The position numbers and the translations under genes are program-made. A stretch of DNA of 40,441 nucleotides from Betaproteobacteria bacterium HGW-Betaproteobacteria-12 (lineage in GTDB: Bacteria; Pseudomonadota; Gammaproteobacteria; Burkholderiales; Rhodocyclaceae), in NCBI GenBank assembly GCA_002842345.1, contig PHCU01000017.1, forward strand, positions 1 through 40,441. Direction: 5' to 3'. Under the pieces are notes generated by a model, which was given only the letters and a program-made list of their open reading frames with translations, searched no databases and was not told where the DNA came from. Positions 22,822 to 31,480 of this stretch are shown here, piece after piece (position 1 is the first letter of the stretch; every line of letters starts with the position of its first letter).

Positions 22822-25029
22822 CTAGTACTCGTGCAGCATGGCGATTTCGGTATCGGAGTGGCGCAGGCGCAGGGCCAGCGAACGGGCGATGGCGGTGAGC
22901 AGGGTGATGATCAGGCGTTTGTGCTCCTCGGCGAGGAGGTCGAACTGTTCGCGCGAGAGGATGAAAAATTCCGTTTCGCTGGCGGCAATGGCATCGTTGC
23001 CGCGCGGCCGGCCATCGAGGAAGGCCAGCCCGCCGAAGAAATCGCCGCGGCCGAAGGTGGCGATGTGGCGGGTGCGGCCGGCGCCGAGCGGGGCGAAGAT
23101 CTTGACCGAGCCGCGGCGGATCAGGTAGATCGCATCGCCCGCCTCGCCGCGCGAATAGACCGTCGCGCCGGCCGGGTAGACGACCTTCTCCAGGCGGGCT
23201 TCGAGATCGGCCAGGGTTTCGTCCTTGCGCAAGCTGAACAGCTCCATCTCGGCCAGTTCCAGCGGCGTTTCCTGGAGCGGCGAGAGCTGTTCGGATTCGC
23301 CGAGCAGGCGGTCCTCGACCCATTCGATGGCATTGTCCAGTTCCTCAAACAGGCGCACCGTTTCCGGCTGGTCGGTGACACCGGTCTGGTCGAGGAATTC
23401 GCGCAGGTTGCGGCCGTTCGGCAGGTTCTCGCGGACGTTGGAGAGCAGCAGCATGGCCGCGCGCTCGGCCAGCGCATCGCGGACCTGGCCGAGCATGTGG
23501 GCGGCGGTGACGTCGACCGACTGCACCCGCTTCAGATCGAGAATGATGAACTGCCGGGTCTTGATCTCCGGTTCGAGCAGGCCGTAGAGCTGCTGCGTGG
23601 TGCCGAAGAACAGGCTGCCCTGCAGCTCGAAGATCACCGCCTGGTCGCCCTTCTGTTCGAGGATCCGGGTTTCGGCTTCCGGCCGGTGCCAGTTGGACGA
23701 CATCTGGTTCACGTAGAGCTTGTGGCGCACCACCGTGCCGCCGATCTGCTCGCGCAGGAAGAGCAGGATGGAGAGGGCGACGCCGACGCCGGAAGCGGCG
23801 ATCAGGCCGATGCTCAGGGCGACGACGATGACGGCGACGACGACGGCGAAATCGAAGACGGTGGCCGGCGACTGGATGAAGCGCAGCGGTTCGCGGTCGA
23901 TCATCCGCACGCCGACGGCGATCAGCACGCCGGCCAGCGTGGCGACCGGGATCCAGGCAATGAAATTGCTCAGCAGCAGCGCGAAGACCAGCGCCGAGAT
24001 GCCTTCGACGAAGCCCGAAACACGCGTCGTCGCGCCGCTCGACAGATTGACCAGCGTCGCCCCCATGGTGCCGGCGCCGGGAATGCCGCCGATCGACGAG
24101 GCGGTGACGTTGGCGATGCCCTGGGCGACCAGCTCGCGATTCGAGTCGTGTTGCGAACGGGTCATCTGGTCGAGGACGACGCAGGTTTTCAGTGTGTCGA
24201 TCGACAGCAGCACGGCCAGGGTCAGGGCGCTGCCGAGCAGGGCGGCGACCTGGGCCAGGCGCAGTTCGCCGATCTCGTGCCAGCGCGCGGTGATCGAGGC
24301 GAAATAGCCGTCGCCGCTGGCCCCCAGCTGGCCGATGACGAGCGGGTTGTCGATGGTACGCAGCAGCGACGCATCCTGTGTCGCCAGCAGGAAATAGGCG
24401 GCAGTGCCGGCGGCGATGCCGAGGATGGTGCCGGGCACCTTGCTGGTCAGGCGCGGCGCGACCAGCATCGTGACGATGGTCGCGGCACCGACGGCGACGG
24501 CCTGCCAGTCCCACAGCCACGGGGAAATCACCGCCTCGTACCAGCGTGTGCCGGGCGGCGTGCCGAGCAGCTTGTCGATCTGGCTGCCGACGATGATCAG
24601 GCCGACGCCGGTCAGGTAGCCGCTGACCACCGGGTAGGGGATGTAGCGGATCAGCCGGCCGATGCCGATGACGCCGAGCAGTATCTGGAACAGGCCGGCG
24701 AGAATGCCGAGCATCAGCAGCAACAGCACGATGTTGCCGGCCGGCACGCCGTCGCTGGCCAGACCGATGGCGAAGGCCGAGAGCACGGCGGCGGCCGGGG
24801 CGCAGGGAGCGCTGATCAGGCGGTCGGTGCCGCCGAGCAGCGAGGCGATCAGGCCAATGACTGTCGCACCGATGATCCCGGCCAGGGCGCCGAGCGCCGC
24901 ATAGCTGGGGGCGATGGCGGCATAGATGCTGACGCCGAAGGCGATGGCGGCGGGCAGGGCGACCAGCATCGCCGCCAGGCCGCCCCAGAAGTCGCCGGTG
25001 AGAAAAGTTCTGCCCATCCAGGTCCGCAT
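22822..25029 (-). CDS. SulP-family anion transporter with STAS and cyclic-nucleotide-binding domains
   Basis: This inner-membrane transporter has 735 residues. The SulP core (about 1-400) has 12-14 helices and family sequences such as AALPAAIAFG-type TM1, SAPCAPAAAVLSAFAIG and IPGAGTMGATLVNLSSGATTRVSG. A STAS domain follows (about 440-545; FELQGSLFFGTTQQLY, LDLKRVQSVDVTA). The C-terminal domain (about 595-725) is cyclic-nucleotide-binding-like, with YPAGATVYSRGEAGDAIYLI and FFGGLAFLDGRPRGNDAIA. In that cassette Gly replaces the usual Glu (GGLA), so nucleotide binding is uncertain. A strong ggaggg ribosome site precedes ATG 25029. Substrate may be sulfate, bicarbonate or another anion; context does not tell. 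Confidence 0.9.
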   Translation of the reverse strand: MRTWMGRTFLTGDFWGGLAAMLVALPAAIAFGVSIYAAIAPSYAALGALAGIIGATVIGLIASLLGGTDRLISAPCAPAAAVLSAFAIGLASDGVPAGNIVLLLLMLGILAGLFQILLGVIGIGRLIRYIPYPVVSGYLTGVGLIIVGSQIDKLLGTPPGTRWYEAVISPWLWDWQAVAVGAATIVTMLVAPRLTSKVPGTILGIAAGTAAYFLLATQDASLLRTIDNPLVIGQLGASGDGYFASITARWHEIGELRLAQVAALLGSALTLAVLLSIDTLKTCVVLDQMTRSQHDSNRELVAQGIANVTASSIGGIPGAGTMGATLVNLSSGATTRVSGFVEGISALVFALLLSNFIAWIPVATLAGVLIAVGVRMIDREPLRFIQSPATVFDFAVVVAVIVVALSIGLIAASGVGVALSILLFLREQIGGTVVRHKLYVNQMSSNWHRPEAETRILEQKGDQAVIFELQGSLFFGTTQQLYGLLEPEIKTRQFIILDLKRVQSVDVTAAHMLGQVRDALAERAAMLLLSNVRENLPNGRNLREFLDQTGVTDQPETVRLFEELDNAIEWVEDRLLGESEQLSPLQETPLELAEMELFSLRKDETLADLEARLEKVVYPAGATVYSRGEAGDAIYLIRRGSVKIFAPLGAGRTRHIATFGRGDFFGGLAFLDGRPRGNDAIAASETEFFILSREQFDLLAEEHKRLIITLLTAIARSLALRLRHSDTEIAMLHEY

Positions 25030-25206
25030 GCTTCCCTCCCTCCATGCGCTGTCTTGTCCGCTGATGGTAGCGCGTCCGGCGGCCGCATGGCGGCTCTTCG
25101 TGGTCGGGCACCATTCGGGTGCGTGGCCGCCAACGGCCGCCGCTTCTCGGGTTAGACTTCGCCCGTGGTCGCCGCCTGGGGCCCATCCAACAATACGGAG
25201 ATTCCG

Positions 25207-25509
25207 ATGAAATTTTCGCTCGCCCTGCTGGGCGCCTCGTTCCTGTTTTCCGGCGCGGCGCTGGCCAACGCCGACCTGGCCAAGGCCAAAAACTGCCTGA
25301 CCTGCCACGCCGCCGACAAGAAGATCGTCGGTCCCAGCTACAAGGACATCACCGCCAAGCGCGCCGGCGAGAAGGGTGTCGAAGCGGCGCTGGCGGCCAA
25401 GGTCAAGAATGGCAGCAAGGGCGAATGGGGCCAGGTGCCGATGCCGGCCAACAACGTTACCGATGCCGAGGCGGCGACGCTGGCCAAGTGGGTCCTGACG
25501 CACAAGTAA
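25207..25509 (+). CDS. Small class I cytochrome c (c551/c552 type)
   Basis: The protein has 100 residues: a signal peptide (about 1-20) and one haem-binding motif CLTCH (Cys30, Cys33, His34). The sixth ligand is probably the Met in QVPMPANNV. A C-terminal helix AEAATLAKWVLTHK matches the cytochrome c551 fold. It should be a soluble periplasmic electron carrier, for example between the bc1 complex and a terminal oxidase or reductase. ATG 25207 follows cggagat. The gene is divergent from the SulP gene; the 177-bp gap shows no promoter I can define with confidence. Confidence 0.93.
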   Translation: MKFSLALLGASFLFSGAALANADLAKAKNCLTCHAADKKIVGPSYKDITAKRAGEKGVEAALAAKVKNGSKGEWGQVPMPANNVTDAEAATLAKWVLTHK

Positions 25510-25581
25510 GATGACGTTATCTGCCGCCCGCCTTGCCCTCGTCCTCCGCCCGCCGTTGGTAAGCGCTGCCGGCTGCCGGTC

Positions 25582-26862
25582 ATGATCGCACTGACCACCG
25601 AACAGCGGCGGCGGCGCTGGCTGGCGCTCGGTATCGTCGCCCTGGCCTACGTGCTGTCCTTCTTTCAGCGCTTCGCGCCGGCCGGCATCGCCCAGGACCT
25701 GGCTGCGGCCTTCCAGACCTCGGCGGCCTCGCTGGGGGCACTGGCGGCCACCTATTTCTACGTCTACACAGTGATGCAGGTGCCGACCGGGGTGCTGGTC
25801 GATACCCTCGGGCCGCGCCGCATCCTGGTGCTCGGCGGCATCATCGGCGGCCTCGGCAGCTTCCTGTTCGGCCTGGCGCCGAGCCTGGAACTGGCGCTGC
25901 TCGGGCGGACGCTGATCGGCCTCGGCGTGTCGGTCACCTTCATCGCCATGTTGAAGCTGATCGCCGTCTGGTTCGAGGAGGAACGCTTCGCCACGCTGGT
26001 CGGTGTCAGCATGCTGATCGGCAATCTCGGCTCGGTGCTGGCCGGCGCGCCGCTCTCCGCCGTCGCCCAGGCCACCGGCTGGCGTGGCGTGTTCATCGGC
26101 GTCGGCGCCCTCTCGCTGATTCTCGCCGGGCTGTGCTGGGTGATCGTTCGCGACCGGCCGCAAGCCACGGCGGAGGCCCAGGCGGTGCCGAAATTCGACC
26201 GTACCGCGCTGCTCGGCGCGCTGCTGTCGGTGGTGCGCAACCGTGCTACCTGGCCGGCGATCCTGGTCAATACCGGCATCTGCGGCGCCTTCTTCACTTT
26301 CGCCGGGTTGTGGACCGTGCCCTATCTGGTCCAGGTGCACGGCATGGAACGTTCGGTAGCTGCCGCCCACCTGTCGCTGTGGTTCGGCGGCTTCGCCGTC
26401 GGCTGCTTCTTCATCGGCACGCTGTCCGACCGCCTTGGCCGGCGTAAGCCGGTGATTATCGGCGCCACCCATGTCTATGCGCTGATCTGGCTGGTCCTGT
26501 GGTCCGGCGTCAGCCTGCCGATCACCGTCTCCTACGCACTGTTCGGCCTGCTCGGCGTGGTCACCGCCGGGTTCACGCTGACCTGGGCCTGCGCCAAGGA
26601 AGTCAATCCGCCGATGCTGTCCGGCATGTCCACCAGCATTACCAACATGGGCAGCTTTGCCGCGGCGGCGGTGCTGCAGCCGGTCGTCGGTTGGGTCATG
26701 GACCTCGCCTGGCGCGGCGAGCTGGTTGCCGGCGTGCGCTTCTACGATCTCGCCGCCTGGCGTGGTGGCCTCGGCGTCGCCACCGTCTGCGCCCTGCTCG
26801 GGGCGGCGGCCAGCTGGTGGATCGTCGAAACCCGCTGCCGCAATATCTGGAAGCCGGCCTGA
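25582..26862 (+). CDS. MFS transporter
   Basis: This is an inner-membrane carrier of 426 residues with 12 predicted helices. Family signatures include DTLGPRRILVLGG at the helix 2-3 loop, the matching SDRLGRRKPVIIG at the helix 8-9 loop, and RTLIGLGVSVTFIAMLKLIAVWF in helix 4-5. The pattern fits the sugar-phosphate/organic-anion branch of the superfamily, but substrate cannot be assigned. It begins 72 bp after the cytochrome c gene on the same strand and no terminator is seen between them, so co-transcription is possible. Confidence 0.88.
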   Translation: MIALTTEQRRRRWLALGIVALAYVLSFFQRFAPAGIAQDLAAAFQTSAASLGALAATYFYVYTVMQVPTGVLVDTLGPRRILVLGGIIGGLGSFLFGLAPSLELALLGRTLIGLGVSVTFIAMLKLIAVWFEEERFATLVGVSMLIGNLGSVLAGAPLSAVAQATGWRGVFIGVGALSLILAGLCWVIVRDRPQATAEAQAVPKFDRTALLGALLSVVRNRATWPAILVNTGICGAFFTFAGLWTVPYLVQVHGMERSVAAAHLSLWFGGFAVGCFFIGTLSDRLGRRKPVIIGATHVYALIWLVLWSGVSLPITVSYALFGLLGVVTAGFTLTWACAKEVNPPMLSGMSTSITNMGSFAAAAVLQPVVGWVMDLAWRGELVAGVRFYDLAAWRGGLGVATVCALLGAAASWWIVETRCRNIWKPA

Positions 26863-26909
26863 GCCATTCCGCCGTGCGCTCGTAAGGCCGGACGCAGCGC
26901 AGCCAGTTC

Positions 26910-26949
26910 TTGCGCCCTGCCCATGTATCAGCGTATGCTTATATACATG
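26910..26949 (+). promoter_or_regulatory. Possible promoter and operator of the RND operon, overlapping the start codon
   Basis: TTGCGC (26910-26915) and TATGCT (26934-26939) are spaced 18 bp, which would place transcription start at or next to ATG 26947. An inverted repeat CATGTAT / ATACATG (26922-26928 and 26943-26949) surrounds the -10 region and includes the start codon. No ribosome site is visible, so a leaderless transcript under repressor control is possible. Confidence 0.32.
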
Positions 26950-27936
26950 AATATCACTGCGCTGCCCGCCCTGCTACTCGCCTTGTCACTGTTCCCGGCC
27001 ACTTTGGTCGCCGCCGAACCGCTGCCGACCATCGTCGTTCGGCCGCATGCCGTGGCCGTCGGTTTTCCCGCCGAATCAGTGGTCGAGGCCGTGCAGCAGG
27101 CCACCGTCGGCGCCCAGGTGCCCGGCCGGGTGCTGGAAGTCCGTGCCGATGCCGGCCAGACCGTCGCCAAAGGCGCCGTCCTGATGCGGCTCGATGCCCG
27201 CGAGGCCGTCGAGAGCGCGCGCGCGGCCGAGGCCCAGTACGCCAATGCGAAAGCCAATTTCGCGCGGACGAAAAGCCTGGTCGGCCAGAAATTCCTCAGC
27301 GCCGCCGCGCTCGACAAGGCCCGGGCCGAGTTCGATGCCGCCGCCGCGACGCTTGCCGCCGCCGGGGCCAGCCAGAGCCACGCCACCATCGTCGCGCCGA
27401 TGGCCGGCGTCATCGCCCGCCGCCATGCCGAAGCCGGCGACATGGCGATGCCCGGCATGCCGTTGTTCACCCTCTACCAGCCGGGCAGCCTGCGCGTCAC
27501 CGCGAGCATTCCGCAAAGCCGCCTGGCGGCGATGCGCGGCGTGACGACGGCGCAGGTCGAGTTTCCCGAACTGGGCAAATGGGTCGCGGCGACGGCTGTG
27601 CAGGTGCTGCCAACCGCCGATGCGGCGACGCACGTCGCCCAGGTGCGCGTCACGCTGCCGGTGGTGCCGGAAGCTATGCCGGGGATGTTCGCCCGCGTCC
27701 ATTTCGTCACCGGCCAGGCCGAGAAAATGACCGTGCCGGCCAGCGCCGTGCTGCGCCGCGGCGAGGTCGCCGCCGTTTATGTGCAAACGGCCGACAATCG
27801 CCTCAGCCTGCGCCAGTTGCGCCTGGGCGAAGCCGTCGGCCAGGGCGAGATCGAAGTGCTGGCCGGGCTCGCCGCCGGTGACAAGGTCGTCACCGATCCG
27901 GTCAAGGCGGCCATTCATCTGAAATCGGGCAACTGA
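26947..27936 (+). CDS. RND efflux periplasmic adaptor (membrane fusion protein)
   Basis: The protein has 329 residues, starting with a signal peptide (about 1-23, ending LVAAEP). It has the standard adaptor order: first half-lipoyl (VGAQVPGRVLEVRADAGQTVAKGAVLMRLD), a short alpha-hairpin (about 80-115), second half-lipoyl (IVAPMAGVIARRHAEAGDMAMPG), beta-barrel and membrane-proximal domain. It links the inner-membrane pump encoded 3 bp downstream to an outer-membrane channel. ATG 26947 gives the better signal peptide; ATG 26923 is in frame upstream. The short hairpin is typical of adaptors working with hydrophobic-compound pumps, but the substrate is unknown. Confidence 0.9.
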   Translation: MNITALPALLLALSLFPATLVAAEPLPTIVVRPHAVAVGFPAESVVEAVQQATVGAQVPGRVLEVRADAGQTVAKGAVLMRLDAREAVESARAAEAQYANAKANFARTKSLVGQKFLSAAALDKARAEFDAAAATLAAAGASQSHATIVAPMAGVIARRHAEAGDMAMPGMPLFTLYQPGSLRVTASIPQSRLAAMRGVTTAQVEFPELGKWVAATAVQVLPTADAATHVAQVRVTLPVVPEAMPGMFARVHFVTGQAEKMTVPASAVLRRGEVAAVYVQTADNRLSLRQLRLGEAVGQGEIEVLAGLAAGDKVVTDPVKAAIHLKSGN

Positions 27937-27939
27937 GCC

Positions 27940-30900
27940 ATGGCCGCCGATCAGGGCCGGCTCGGCATCTCCGGGCGCATCGCCGCCGCCTTCCAGGATT
28001 CGCGCATCACCCCGCTGCTGGCGCTGGTCGCCTTCCTGATGGGCGTCTTCGCGACGCTGGTGACGCCGCGCGAGGAAGAGCCGCAGATCGACGTGACCAT
28101 GGCCGATGTGCTGGTCGCCTTCCCCGGCGCTTCGGCCCGGGAGGTCGAGACCCTGGTGGCGACGCCGGGCGAGCAGGTGCTGTCGCGCATGCATGGCGTC
28201 GAGCATGTCTTTTCCTTGTCGCGTCCCGGCATGGCGGTGCTGACCGTGCAGTTCGAGGTCGGCGTCAAGTACAACGACGCGGTGTTGCGCCTGCACGACA
28301 CGGTGATGTCGCACCGCGATTGGCTGCCGCCCGTGCTCGGTGTCGAGCAACCGGTGGTCAAGCCGCGCGGCATCGACGACGTGCCGATCGTCGCCCTGAC
28401 CCTGCATAGCGCCGACTCGGCGCGTTCCGCCTACGATCTGCAACAGGTGGCGCGCGCCGTCGAGATCGAACTCAAGCGGATCAAGGGCACACTCGACATT
28501 TCGACGCTCGGCGGTCCGGAGCGCGCCGTGCGCGTGCTGCTCGACGCCGAGCGGATGAATGCCTTCGGCGTCACGCCGCAGGACATCGCCGGCACCCTGA
28601 AAGTCGCCAACAGCTTGCAGGATTCCGGCAACCTGACCGCCGGCAATCGCGAAATCCTCGTCCAGACCGGCGCCTACCTCGAATCGGCGGCCGACGTCGG
28701 GCGTCTGGTGGTGGCGGTGCGTGGCGCGGCCGGGGCGCGCCAGCCGGTCTACATCAGCGACGTCGCCCGCGTCGAGGACGGCCCCGGGCAGCCGAGCCGC
28801 TATGCCTGGTTCGGCACCAAGGCGGGGGACTCCCCGGCGGTCACCATCCAGATTTCCAAGCAGCCCGGCGTCAATGCCGCCGATGTGGCGACGGCGGCCA
28901 TCGAACGTATCGCCAGCCTGAAAAACGTCGTCATCCCGGAGGGCGTCGAGGTCACGGTGACGCGCAACTACGGCGCGACGGCCACCGAGAAGGCGCAGAA
29001 GCTGATTGGCAAGCTGGTTTTCGCCACCGCGTTCGTCGTCCTGCTGGTGTTTTTCGCCCTCGGCCGGCGCGAGGCGGTGATCGTCGGCGTCGCCGTGACG
29101 CTGACCCTGGCGGCGACGCTGTTCGCCTCTTGGGCCTGGGGCTTCACGTTGAACCGCGTGTCGCTGTTCGCGCTGATCTTCTCGATCGGCATCCTGGTCG
29201 ACGACGCCATCGTCGTCGTCGAGAACATCCACCGCTGGCAGGGCCTGCATCCGGACAAGACGCTGCTCGAGATCATTCCCGGCGCTGTCGACGAAGTCGG
29301 CGGGCCGACCATCCTGGCGACGCTGACCGTCATCGCCGCGCTGCTGCCGATGGCTTTCGTTTCCGGGCTGATGGGGCCGTACATGAGCCCGATCCCGATC
29401 AATTCGTCGATGGGCATGGCCATCTCGCTGGCCGTCGCCTTCGTCGTCACGCCGTGGCTGGCGCTGCGACTGATGAAATCCCAAGGTGGCGGCCATGGCG
29501 CGGTGCCGGTGTCGAAGCTGGATGCCCGTCTCGACCGCACGTTCCGCCGGCTGCTGACGCCCTTCCTCGACCCGCTCAAAGGCGGCGCGGCGCGGTTCAA
29601 GCTGGCCATCGCCGTGGTCCTGCTGATCCTCGGTTCGGTGTCGCTGGCCTACTTCCAGCTGGTCGTGCTGAAAATGCTGCCGCTCGACAACAAGAGCGAA
29701 TTCCAGGTCGTCGTCGATATGCCGGTCGGTACGCCGGTCGAGGAAACGGCGCGGGTGCTGCAGGAAATCGGCAGCGAACTGGTCAAGGTACCGGAAGTCG
29801 TCAATTACCAGGCCTACGCCGGCACCGCCAGCCCGATCAATTTCAACGGCCTGGTCCGCCAGTACTACCTGCGGGCGACGCCGGAAAAGGGCGATCTGCA
29901 GGTCAACCTGGTGCCCAAGGCGCAGCGTTCGCGGCAGAGTCACGAGATCGCCGCCGGTGTGCGCGCCGCGGTCGAGGCGGTGGGACAACGCAATGGCGGG
30001 GTCGCCAAGGTCGTCGAAGTGCCGCCGGGGCCGCCGGTACTGTCGCCGATCGTCGCCGAAATCTACGGCCCCGACTACGCCGGCCAGATCGCCGTCGGCC
30101 AGCAGGTGCGCCGGGCTTTCGAACAAACGCCGGACATCGTCGCCATCGACGACTATATCGACGCCGATGCCCGCAAGTTCGTGCTGCATGTGCTGCAGAG
30201 CAAGGCGGCGCAGCTGGGCGTGGCGCAGAAGGACATCGTCGAGGTGGTCGGCATGGGCCTGGCCGGCCAGGACGTGACGCCGTTGCGCAATACCGACGCC
30301 AAGTTCGCGGTGCCGGTGCGCCTCGTGCTGCCGGCCGAGCAGAAATCCGCGCTCGACGCTCTGCTGAAACTGCGCGTCCGCTCCCGCGACGGGCAACTGG
30401 TGCCGGTGTCGGAACTGGTCGAAGTGCGCGATGTCGGACGGGAAAAAGCCATCTATCACAAGAACCTGCTGCCGGTGGTGTACGTCGTCGGCGACATGGG
30501 CGGCGCGCTCGATTCGCCGCTCTACGGCATGTTCGACATCCGTTCGCAGATCAACGGTATGGTGCTCGCACAGGGCGGCACCCTCGGCGAATGGTTCATC
30601 CGCCAGCCGGCCGATCCCTATGCCGGCTACAGCGTCAAATGGGATGGCGAATGGAAGGTCACCTACGAGACTTTCCGCGACATGGGCCTGGCCTACGCGG
30701 TCGGCCTGATCCTGATTTATCTGCTAGTGGTTGCTCACTTTGGCAGCTATCTGGTGCCGCTGATCATCATGGCCCCGATCCCGCTGACCATCATCGGCGT
30801 GATGCCGGGTCACGCGCTGTTCGGCGCCCAATTCACCGCCACCTCGATGATCGGCATGATCGCGCTGGCCGGCATCATCGTCCGCAACTCGATCCTGTTG

Positions 30901-31158
30901 GTCGATTTCATCAAGCAGCAGGTCGCCGCCGGCATCGATTTCCACGACGCGGTGATCCAGTCGGCCGCCGTGCGCGCCAAGCCGATCGCCCTGACCGCGC
31001 TGGCCGCCATGCTCGGCGCGCTGTTCATTCTCGACGACCCGATCTTCAACGGCCTGGCCCTGGCGCTGATCTTCGGCATCCTGGTGTCCACGCTGCTGAC
31101 GCTGGTCGTCATTCCCGTCCTCTACTTCGCTGCTTTCCGAAAGGAGCATCAGCAATGA
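27940..31158 (+). CDS. RND efflux pump inner-membrane subunit (AcrB-type)
   Basis: The protein has 1072 residues, the usual length of an AcrB-family pump. The first helix (about 23-43) is followed by a large periplasmic region, helices 2-6, a second periplasmic region and helices 8-12. The proton-relay Asp pair is present (Asp421-Asp422 in GILVDDAIVVVENI), as are the second-half IVRNSILLVDFI and GMIALAGII. It begins 3 bp after the adaptor stop and its own stop overlaps the next gene by ATGA. No outer-membrane channel is encoded in this operon. Confidence 0.93.
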   Translation: MAADQGRLGISGRIAAAFQDSRITPLLALVAFLMGVFATLVTPREEEPQIDVTMADVLVAFPGASAREVETLVATPGEQVLSRMHGVEHVFSLSRPGMAVLTVQFEVGVKYNDAVLRLHDTVMSHRDWLPPVLGVEQPVVKPRGIDDVPIVALTLHSADSARSAYDLQQVARAVEIELKRIKGTLDISTLGGPERAVRVLLDAERMNAFGVTPQDIAGTLKVANSLQDSGNLTAGNREILVQTGAYLESAADVGRLVVAVRGAAGARQPVYISDVARVEDGPGQPSRYAWFGTKAGDSPAVTIQISKQPGVNAADVATAAIERIASLKNVVIPEGVEVTVTRNYGATATEKAQKLIGKLVFATAFVVLLVFFALGRREAVIVGVAVTLTLAATLFASWAWGFTLNRVSLFALIFSIGILVDDAIVVVENIHRWQGLHPDKTLLEIIPGAVDEVGGPTILATLTVIAALLPMAFVSGLMGPYMSPIPINSSMGMAISLAVAFVVTPWLALRLMKSQGGGHGAVPVSKLDARLDRTFRRLLTPFLDPLKGGAARFKLAIAVVLLILGSVSLAYFQLVVLKMLPLDNKSEFQVVVDMPVGTPVEETARVLQEIGSELVKVPEVVNYQAYAGTASPINFNGLVRQYYLRATPEKGDLQVNLVPKAQRSRQSHEIAAGVRAAVEAVGQRNGGVAKVVEVPPGPPVLSPIVAEIYGPDYAGQIAVGQQVRRAFEQTPDIVAIDDYIDADARKFVLHVLQSKAAQLGVAQKDIVEVVGMGLAGQDVTPLRNTDAKFAVPVRLVLPAEQKSALDALLKLRVRSRDGQLVPVSELVEVRDVGREKAIYHKNLLPVVYVVGDMGGALDSPLYGMFDIRSQINGMVLAQGGTLGEWFIRQPADPYAGYSVKWDGEWKVTYETFRDMGLAYAVGLILIYLLVVAHFGSYLVPLIIMAPIPLTIIGVMPGHALFGAQFTATSMIGMIALAGIIVRNSILLVDFIKQQVAAGIDFHDAVIQSAAVRAKPIALTALAAMLGALFILDDPIFNGLALALIFGILVSTLLTLVVIPVLYFAAFRKEHQQ

Positions 31159-31379
31159 CTATCGAACGCGTGATCCGCATCATGGCCGGCTTTTTCGTAC
31201 TGCTGTCGCTGGCCCTCGGCTGGCACGGCAGCCCGGTCTTCGTCTCCGAATGGTTTCTCGCTTTCACCGCCTTCGTCGGCCTGAACCTGTTCCAGAGCGG
31301 CTTCACCGGCTTCTGTCCGCCGGAGATGCTGCTGAAAAAGTTCGGCATCAAGTCGGGCGGCGGCTCCTGCGGTCTCTGA
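31155..31379 (+). CDS. DUF2892 (YgaP-like) small membrane protein
   Basis: The protein has 74 residues and two membrane helices (about 7-22 and 30-47). It ends in the family motif GFCPPEMLLKKFG followed by a Gly/Cys tail. DUF2892 segments often occur with rhodanese or sulfur-linked genes, and sometimes close RND operons. ATG 31155 overlaps the pump stop (ATGA), so it is translationally coupled and probably serves with the pump. Function is unknown. Confidence 0.85.
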   Translation: MTIERVIRIMAGFFVLLSLALGWHGSPVFVSEWFLAFTAFVGLNLFQSGFTGFCPPEMLLKKFGIKSGGGSCGL

Positions 31380-31404
31380 GCAGGCAATTGACCCGCGTGT
31401 GATG

Positions 31405-31425
31405 GCCCGGCGATACTGACCGGGC
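31405..31425. other. Hairpin between the RND operon and eutB
   Basis: A 6-bp stem (gcccgg/ccgggc) with a 9-nt loop lies midway in the 101-bp gap. It lacks a T run. It could weaken read-through from the RND operon into eutB. No convincing promoter for eutB was seen. Confidence 0.3.
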
Positions 31426-31480
31426 GCCTGCGAATTTCCCTTCCCGGCAGCCCGGCGCACTGTCCGAACCAGGGGCGAGC

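Noticed and set aside
25030..26472. 5' extension of the SulP frame giving a 1216-residue protein
   Set aside because: The extension is antisense to the cytochrome c and MFS genes. A strong ribosome site and a normal SulP N-terminus fix the start at 25029.
27076..30459. An 1127-codon minus-strand open frame across the RND adaptor and pump genes
   Set aside because: It is antisense to two clear genes, has the same His/Arg/Gln/Gly-rich shadow composition and no recognisable domain.
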